This document shows, in pieces, positions 59,371 through 64,000 of a DNA stretch of 64,000 bases. Source of the stretch: Acidobacteriota bacterium (lineage in GTDB: Bacteria; Acidobacteriota; Terriglobia; UBA7540); assembly GCA_021817045.1 (NCBI GenBank), contig JAKAWG010000004.1, positions 1 to 64,000 on the forward strand, given 5' to 3'. The translations under genes were made by a program, and so were the position numbers. The notes below the pieces were generated by a model. The model was not told the DNA's origin. It made no database searches and saw only the letters and a list, made by a program, of their open reading frames with translations. Every line of letters begins with the position of its first letter. The first letter of the stretch is position 1.

Positions 59371-60198
59371 ATGGACTCGTCAAATCTGGATCACCCGATT
59401 GAACGTCTGCATCCCCACGTCAGCGCCAAGCGCGCTCGAGTCGCCCTTTTTGATTTCGACGGCACCCTCTCCTTGATCCGCAGCGGTTGGGAGCAGGTCA
59501 TGATCCCGATGATGGTGGAAACGCTCTCGGCGCTGAAGAGCGCGGAGAGCGAGCAACAACTTTATACGCTTGTCGAGGAGTTTGTGGGACTGCTCACGGG
59601 GGAGCAGACAATTTACCAGATGATGGAACTGGCGCGGCAGGTGGAATTGCGCGGAGGGAAACCACTCGACCCGCTGGAATATAAGAAGGAATACCACGAC
59701 CGGCTAATGGAACGGATTCGGGACCGCCGAGAAACGTTACGGCGCGGCGAGGTTTCACCGGAAGAATACCTTGTACCTGGCGCACGGGCCTTTCTGGAAG
59801 CTCTGCGAAGCCGTGATCTCACACTGTACTGCGCCAGCGGAACCGACCAGGTTTACACGCTCGAAGAAGCCCGACTCTTGCAGATCGACCAATACTTCGA
59901 CGGCCGGATTTATGGAGCGCTGGATGATTATAAGAGCTTTTCGAAAGAGATCTTGATTCAGAAAATGATCTCGTCGGCTGGATACCGCGGAGAAGAATTG
60001 CTGGGCTTCGGCGACGGCTACGTCGAAATCAAGAACGTGAAAGAAGCCGGTGGCGTGACCGTGGGTGTGGCCACAGAGGAGCCGGAGTGCCGGAAGGTGA
60101 ATGAATGGAAACGGAAGAGGTTGGCGGGAATGGGTGCGGATTTCATCGTTCCCAACTTCCTCGGGCGCGAGCAGATTCTCGAAGCCTTGTTTGGGTAG
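59371..60198 (+). CDS. HAD family hydrolase (sugar-phosphate phosphatase-like)
   Basis: This 275-aa protein has all HAD motifs: motif I ALFDFDGTLSLI (D28, D30), motif II LTLYCASGTDQ, a motif III lysine near FSKEILIQKM, and motif IV LLGFGDGYVEIKNVKEAGGVTVGVA. An alpha-helical cap lies between residues 40 and 140. Its gene opens a run of plus-strand genes for an HldE-like kinase, an aldose epimerase and a GmhA-like isomerase. It may therefore be the phosphatase step of a heptose-type pathway, although it is not of the GmhB (HisB-like) subfamily. No strong ribosome binding site is visible; the start ATG 59371 is 20 bases after the repeat element. Confidence 0.8.
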   Translation: MDSSNLDHPIERLHPHVSAKRARVALFDFDGTLSLIRSGWEQVMIPMMVETLSALKSAESEQQLYTLVEEFVGLLTGEQTIYQMMELARQVELRGGKPLDPLEYKKEYHDRLMERIRDRRETLRRGEVSPEEYLVPGARAFLEALRSRDLTLYCASGTDQVYTLEEARLLQIDQYFDGRIYGALDDYKSFSKEILIQKMISSAGYRGEELLGFGDGYVEIKNVKEAGGVTVGVATEEPECRKVNEWKRKRLAGMGADFIVPNFLGREQILEALFG

Positions 60199-60293
60199 CG
60201 AAGACCTGCGATTCTTCTAGGTCTGCCGCTATTCTCTCTCGCGCACTGAAAGCCGCGGACCTAACATACAGGTCCGCGCACCGCACCTATCAC

Positions 60294-60336
60294 AAGCAGA
60301 TTCCTCCGCCTCGCAAGGCTCGGCCTGGGAATGACA
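60294..60336. repeat. partial copy of the GTCATTCCGAG-family element
   Basis: AAGCAGATTC followed by CTCCGCCTCG and GGAATGACA (60328-60336) matches the right half of 59262-59350. Just upstream, GCGGACCT (60255-60262) and AGGTCCGC (60270-60277) form an 8-bp stem that may end the HAD transcript. Confidence 0.55.
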
Positions 60337-60376
60337 TCCGAGCTTGCACAGCGGATTTATAACTCAAGACATCGAT

Positions 60377-61345
60377 ATGAAATCAAAATATGAGACATTC
60401 GATCGTTCTCGGCTAGTGATCAAGCCCTTGAGCGAGCGCGTTCCTGACATGCAGCTCAACTATGTGCTGGCTTTGGACCAGCAAGCCCCCCCGTTTACCG
60501 ACCCGCACCTGGCCGAGCTCGCGCGCCAGGTGATCGAGGCGAAAGAGAGGAAGGCGGCGCGAATCCTGATGATGGGGGCGCACGTCATCAAGTCTGGCGC
60601 GAGCCGCTACGTCATCGACCTGCTGGAGCGGGGTTTTTTGACTCACGTTGCCATGAACGGTGCGGGCACGATTCACGATTACGAGTTGGCCCGGATTGGC
60701 GCGACCACAGAGAGCGTCGCTCGGTACATCCGAAGCGGAGAGTTTGGCCTTTGGCGAGAGACGGGAGAATTGAATGAGATCATCCGCGAGGCTGAAGAAT
60801 TGTCGCTGGGTCTTGGGGAAAATCTAGGCCGCCGCATCCAGGCAGGCAGTTTTCCCCACAAAGATACGAGCATCTTCGCGGCGGCGTATCGACTCTCGAT
60901 CCCCGTGACGGTTCACGTAGGCATTGGCTACGATATCATTCACGAGCACCCAAACTGCGATGGCGCAGCGACCGGGGCTGCCAGCTACCGAGATTTTTTG
61001 ATCTTCGCGCGCGCGGTGGAGCGGCTGGAAGGCGGCGTCATGATCGATTTCGGGTCGGCCATCATGGGACCGGAGGTGTACCTGAAAGCGCTTTCGATGG
61101 CTCGCAACGTGGCCCATCAGGAAGGACGCGTCATAAAACATTTCTCGACGGCCGTCTTTGATCTCGTTCCGATTCAGGGTGACATTCATCACGAGTTGCC
61201 GAAGACCGACCCGGGATATTATTTTCGTCCTCACAAGACGATCCTGGTGAGAACCGTCGCGGACGGAGGGGAGAGTTTTTATTTCTGCGGGGATCATCGC
61301 GCCACTGTGCCGGCACTGCGACGCGCCCTGATGGAGCTTAAGTGA
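60377..61345 (+). CDS. conserved protein of unknown function in a heptose-type cluster (deoxyhypusine-synthase-like pattern)
   Basis: This 322-aa protein (start ATG 60377, MKSKYETFDRSRLVIKPL) is soluble and well structured. I do not recognise a firm family. The order of motifs recalls deoxyhypusine/homospermidine synthases: ARILMMGAHVIKSGASRYVIDLLERGFLTHVAMNGAGTIHDYELA, then IPVTVHVGIGYDIIHEH, then GGVMIDFGSAIMGPEVYLKAL. This is weak pattern similarity only. Its TGA overlaps the GTG of the next gene by 4 bases, so it is translationally coupled to an HldE-like kinase. That makes a step in sugar-phosphate or nucleotide-sugar metabolism more likely than polyamine chemistry. Confidence 0.7.
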   Translation: MKSKYETFDRSRLVIKPLSERVPDMQLNYVLALDQQAPPFTDPHLAELARQVIEAKERKAARILMMGAHVIKSGASRYVIDLLERGFLTHVAMNGAGTIHDYELARIGATTESVARYIRSGEFGLWRETGELNEIIREAEELSLGLGENLGRRIQAGSFPHKDTSIFAAAYRLSIPVTVHVGIGYDIIHEHPNCDGAATGAASYRDFLIFARAVERLEGGVMIDFGSAIMGPEVYLKALSMARNVAHQEGRVIKHFSTAVFDLVPIQGDIHHELPKTDPGYYFRPHKTILVRTVADGGESFYFCGDHRATVPALRRALMELK

Positions 61346-62331
61346 CAACAAGCGAAATACTGAACGGCATTAAAAAGCTGCGGGTGCTTGTGGTAGGCGA
61401 CATCTGTCTGGATCGCTGGTGCACCTACGATCCGGCCACATCGGAGCCTTCCCGCGAAACGGGTATTCCGCGATTGGGTGTGGTCTCGACGGAGGTCACG
61501 CCAGGCGGCGGAGGCACCGTAGCCAACAATTTGGCCGCGCTGAGAACTGGAAAGGTTGCCGTGCTGGGGGCGCGGGGCGACGATGGATTCGGATTTGAAT
61601 TGGATGGCGCGCTGAGAAAGCGTGGAATCTCTACAGACCAGATGGTTGAAGTCCAGCAGTGGCAAACGTTCACTTACACAAAGCTCATCAATGGGCAGAG
61701 CGGCGTCGAGGACCAGCCACGAGTGGATTTTATTTCGACCCGGCCTCTTCCTCGCGAGGCCGAAGCGCGGATCGTGGCCAACGTGGCTTCGGCAATGGAG
61801 GAATTTGATGTGATGGTGGTGGCCGACCAGGCGGAGACCTCAGCGGGCGGTGTGGTGACGCCTGCCGTCCGCGATGCCATCCTCGGCATTGCTCGAAAGT
61901 ATCCCGATAAGGTATTTCTGGTGGATTCCCGGAAGCGTGTCCATCTCTTTCGTGGAGTGATGATCAAGCCAAATCGCGATGAAGCGGAGGCGGCGAGTAA
62001 GGAGTTGCTGGGAACGGTCGATTTCAAGCGGCTCCGCGAGCATCTTGCGGCCAAGGCCATGCTGGTAACCGATGGCGTGCGCGGAGCCTTGGTGGTGGAA
62101 GAGGGAAAAGAGACGTGGGCGCAAGCGCACGCCATCGAGAAACCCGTCGACATCTGCGGAGCCGGGGACAGCTTTGCGGCTGGAGCCGCGCTTGTTATGG
62201 CGCTGGCCGCAGATCCTGTCGCCGCCGCAAACTTCGGCAACCTGGTCGCTTCGGTGACGATCATGAAAAAGGGTACGGGCACAGCATCTCCTGAAGAAAT
62301 TTTCGAAGCAGTGGGGCCAGCGTTGAGATGA
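61342..62331 (+). CDS. PfkB-family kinase, HldE N-domain-like (heptose-7-phosphate kinase-like)
   Basis: This 329-aa ribokinase-fold protein starts at GTG 61342, overlapping the previous stop (GTGA). It has LRVLVVGDICLDRWCTYDPATSEPSRETGIPRLGV, the glycine-rich PGGGGTVANNLAALRTGKVAVLGARGDDGFGFEL, VFLVDSRKRVHLFRGVMIKPNRDEAEAAS and the catalytic anion-hole motif VDICGAGDSFAAGAALVMALA. The substrate-loop layout resembles HldE/RfaE domain I, which phosphorylates D-glycero-D-manno-heptose-7-phosphate. The cytidylyl/adenylyltransferase domain of bifunctional HldE is absent, as in HldA. Presence of a gmhA-like gene two genes downstream supports a heptose pathway, but another hexose kinase remains possible. 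Confidence 0.85.
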   Translation: MTTSEILNGIKKLRVLVVGDICLDRWCTYDPATSEPSRETGIPRLGVVSTEVTPGGGGTVANNLAALRTGKVAVLGARGDDGFGFELDGALRKRGISTDQMVEVQQWQTFTYTKLINGQSGVEDQPRVDFISTRPLPREAEARIVANVASAMEEFDVMVVADQAETSAGGVVTPAVRDAILGIARKYPDKVFLVDSRKRVHLFRGVMIKPNRDEAEAASKELLGTVDFKRLREHLAAKAMLVTDGVRGALVVEEGKETWAQAHAIEKPVDICGAGDSFAAGAALVMALAADPVAAANFGNLVASVTIMKKGTGTASPEEIFEAVGPALR

Positions 62332-62343
62332 ACAGGTGGAACT

Positions 62344-63348
62344 GTGGGTAACTTTTCTGTTAAGAAACGGACCGTCGAAGGCCACGCCGCCTATCACCTG
62401 ATCGACGCTCATCGCCGCATGGACTTCGGCGTAGTCCCGGACATTGGTAATTGGGGTTACCAGTTCAAAGTCAAAGGGAAGGATGTTTTGCTGAGGCCGG
62501 AGTCACTTGAGAAATACTTCAAGGATCACGGTCTCGGCCGGGGCAACCCGTTGATGGCTCCTTTTGCGAATCGGATTGACGGCGATCACTATTATTTCGA
62601 CGGCAAGAAATATCTTTTGAACGGTGAGTTGGGAAATTTTCTGCGCGACCCGGAAAGCGGTTATCCCATCCACGGTCTGCTGGCTTATGACAAGCGCTGG
62701 GAAGTAACCAAGGCCCAAGCTTCCGATGCGACGGGGGCGGGGATAACCTCCCGCATGGAATTCTACAAATACCCCGACTTGATGGCGCAGTTCCCTTTTG
62801 CCCACGCCCATGAGGTCACTTATCGCTTGAAGAGCGGAAAGTTGGAATGCTCCACGAAGATTACGAACGTGGGCGGGTCCAAGATGCCGGTCCACTTTGG
62901 CTATCATCCTTACTTCATCCCGGACGGCCCGCGTGAAGAGTGGACGCTGCACGTCGCCGCCCAATCGCACTGGATTGTAACGCCCAGCCTGATTCCAACC
63001 GGTGAGTTGGAGCCCGTCGAACGATACCTGCATGGGTGTACCGGTGTGCTCACCTTGGGAAGGACTTACATCGACCAAGGAGTCACCGATTTGGACCGCG
63101 ACAAGGATGGCCGTGCTCACTTCTGGGTTGCTGGGAAGACTCAAAAGATCGAAGTCATCATGGACCGGCAGTTCAGCACAGCAGTCTTGTTCGCTCCCCT
63201 CGACATGAAATTTGTTTGCATCGAGCCCCAGACCGGTCCGACGAACGCGTTTAACCTGAAGCACGAGGGAAAGATTCAAAAGCTCAACATACTCGGACCG
63301 GGCGAGACATTTCGCTCTTCCTACTGGATCGTTCCGACCGGCTTCTGA
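62344..63348 (+). CDS. aldose 1-epimerase family protein
   Basis: This 334-aa protein starts at GTG 62344 with AGGTGG 5 bases upstream, 12 bases after the kinase stop. The galactose-mutarotase fold shows VPDIGNWGYQFKVKGKDVLL, NPLMAPFANRIDGDHYYFDGKKYLL, PIHGLLAYDKRWEV, the catalytic-histidine region MPVHFGYHPYFIPDG and the glutamate region VCIEPQTGPTNAFNLKH. It would interconvert alpha and beta anomers of a sugar or sugar phosphate, supplying the right anomer to the pathway of the neighbouring kinase and isomerase. Confidence 0.9.
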   Translation: MGNFSVKKRTVEGHAAYHLIDAHRRMDFGVVPDIGNWGYQFKVKGKDVLLRPESLEKYFKDHGLGRGNPLMAPFANRIDGDHYYFDGKKYLLNGELGNFLRDPESGYPIHGLLAYDKRWEVTKAQASDATGAGITSRMEFYKYPDLMAQFPFAHAHEVTYRLKSGKLECSTKITNVGGSKMPVHFGYHPYFIPDGPREEWTLHVAAQSHWIVTPSLIPTGELEPVERYLHGCTGVLTLGRTYIDQGVTDLDRDKDGRAHFWVAGKTQKIEVIMDRQFSTAVLFAPLDMKFVCIEPQTGPTNAFNLKHEGKIQKLNILGPGETFRSSYWIVPTGF

Positions 63349-63396
63349 TGTCCGAAGGGCCGATTCCCTGCCCGGTTTGCATTTCAAGGAGAAGCA

Positions 63397-63987
63397 ATGA
63401 GCGAAGCCAGAACCTCCCGAATCGAACATTCCATTCGACAGAGCGTTGCAGTTAAGCAGGCGCTGCTGGAGGACAGGGCTCTTGTTGATACGATCGCTGC
63501 CGTAGCGGGAGAATTTGTGAAGGCGCTGCAAGGCGGACGCAAAATTCTCTTGTTTGGCAATGGCGGAAGTGCGGCAGACGCTCAGCACATTGCGACGGAA
63601 TTCGTGGGAAGGTTTCAGCGCGAGCGTTCGCCCCTGCCGGCCTTGGCCCTGACGGTCGACACGTCGGCCCTGACCGGGATCGCAAATGATTACGGATATG
63701 AAAACGTGTTTGCGCGCCAGGTGACGGCGTTGGGCTCCAAAGGAGACGTCGCCGTGGGTATTTCTACCAGCGGGAAATCGCCAAACGTGCTGAAGGGGTT
63801 GGACGCGGCCAGAACCAAGGCGGTGGTGACCGTTGGATTAACCGGAAAGAACACGGGCCCGCTCAGCGAGCACGCTCAATATTGCATCGGTGTTCCCGCC
63901 GACCTCACCACGCGTATCCAGGAAACTCACATCCTCATTGGCCATATCCTGTGCGAAATTGTGGAAGATGAGTTAGTCACAAAATAA
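63397..63987 (+). CDS. gmhA: phosphoheptose isomerase-like SIS domain protein (GmhA)
   Basis: This 196-aa protein has the length of GmhA. The single SIS domain shows KILLFGNGGSAADAQHIATEFVGRF, LTVDTSALTGIANDYGYENVFARQV, VAVGISTSGKSPNVLKGL and the metal/active-site helix TTRIQETHILIGHILCEIVED. It converts sedoheptulose-7-phosphate to D-glycero-D-manno-heptose-7-phosphate, the first step to the core heptose of LPS. AAGGAG lies 5 bases before the ATG. It ends 13 bases before the window ends; the missing GmhB- and HldC-type genes could lie just beyond. Confidence 0.93.
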   Translation: MSEARTSRIEHSIRQSVAVKQALLEDRALVDTIAAVAGEFVKALQGGRKILLFGNGGSAADAQHIATEFVGRFQRERSPLPALALTVDTSALTGIANDYGYENVFARQVTALGSKGDVAVGISTSGKSPNVLKGLDAARTKAVVTVGLTGKNTGPLSEHAQYCIGVPADLTTRIQETHILIGHILCEIVEDELVTK

Positions 63988-64000
63988 TCGTCGGTTCCGC

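Noticed and set aside
62503-63588. 361-codon minus-strand ORF
   Set aside because: It is opposite the aldose epimerase and gmhA genes, both of which have strong family motifs.
1-64000. CRISPR arrays, tRNA or rRNA genes, complete insertion sequences, prophage
   Set aside because: I looked for regularly spaced direct repeats, tRNA T-loop/acceptor patterns, rRNA motifs and transposase or phage proteins and found none.

Overview
The window looks like a chromosomal segment of an uncultured soil-type Acidobacteriota (probably class Terriglobia or a relative). The evidence is a GC-rich genome, a giant receptor of the acidobacterial type with a carboxypeptidase-regulatory-like plug (plus the last 30 codons of another at base 1), many secreted glycoside hydrolases with Tat, Sec or lipoprotein signals, and many short inverted-repeat elements between genes. 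No rRNA, tRNA, CRISPR array, complete insertion sequence or prophage was found.

Region 1 (1-18 kb) is mostly on the minus strand. Its core is a possible beta-1,2-glucan locus: a 58-aa membrane peptide, a NdvA-like ABC exporter, a 1529-aa cyclic-beta-1,2-glucan-synthase-like protein (GT84 plus glycoamylase/GH189-like domain, with no C-terminal GH94 domain), a GH39-type glycosidase, a carboxypeptidase-regulatory-like protein and a stand-alone glycoamylase-family enzyme (GH144-like, possibly an endo-beta-1,2-glucanase). A URO-D family protein follows. Upstream lie a double alpha/beta-hydrolase esterase and an AI-2E family transporter. Region 2 (18-22.4 kb) is gene-poor: an AIM24-family protein, a frameshifted membrane-protein gene, a BrnT/BrnA toxin-antitoxin pair and several dispersed repeats.

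Region 3 (22.4-35 kb) is for sugar-acid and deoxysugar catabolism. It has a galactonate-dehydratase-like enolase and a fucose/arabinose-isomerase-family protein on the plus strand, followed by a CobA-HemD fusion. On the minus strand an operon encodes an unclassified 840-aa Tat-exported putative glycosidase, an HpcH/HpaI aldolase, an MFS importer and a second fucose-isomerase-like protein. A DapA-family aldolase/lyase lies upstream of it. Region 4 (35-49 kb, plus strand) holds a TonB-type receptor behind a near-consensus promoter, a GH9 enzyme, and a treZ - GH57/DUF3536 - treY trehalose-from-maltodextrin cluster.

Region 5 (49-59 kb) has an IclR regulator and a GH3 beta-glucosidase (minus strand), then a GH38-GH92 alpha-mannosidase operon (plus strand). 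Region 6 (59-64 kb) is a heptose-type sugar-phosphate cluster: a HAD phosphatase, a 322-aa protein of unknown function, an HldE-like PfkB kinase, an aldose epimerase and a GmhA-like isomerase.

The most notable regulatory observation is a roughly 215-bp upstream region present twice, before the 840-aa putative glycosidase operon (33250-33465) and before GH3-iclR (52661-52878). Both copies carry the same 11-bp inverted repeat with exactly 49 bp between the arms and an overlapping -35/-10 pair. A weaker relative lies upstream of the dehydratase gene. This suggests a small carbohydrate regulon, with the IclR protein as a candidate regulator.
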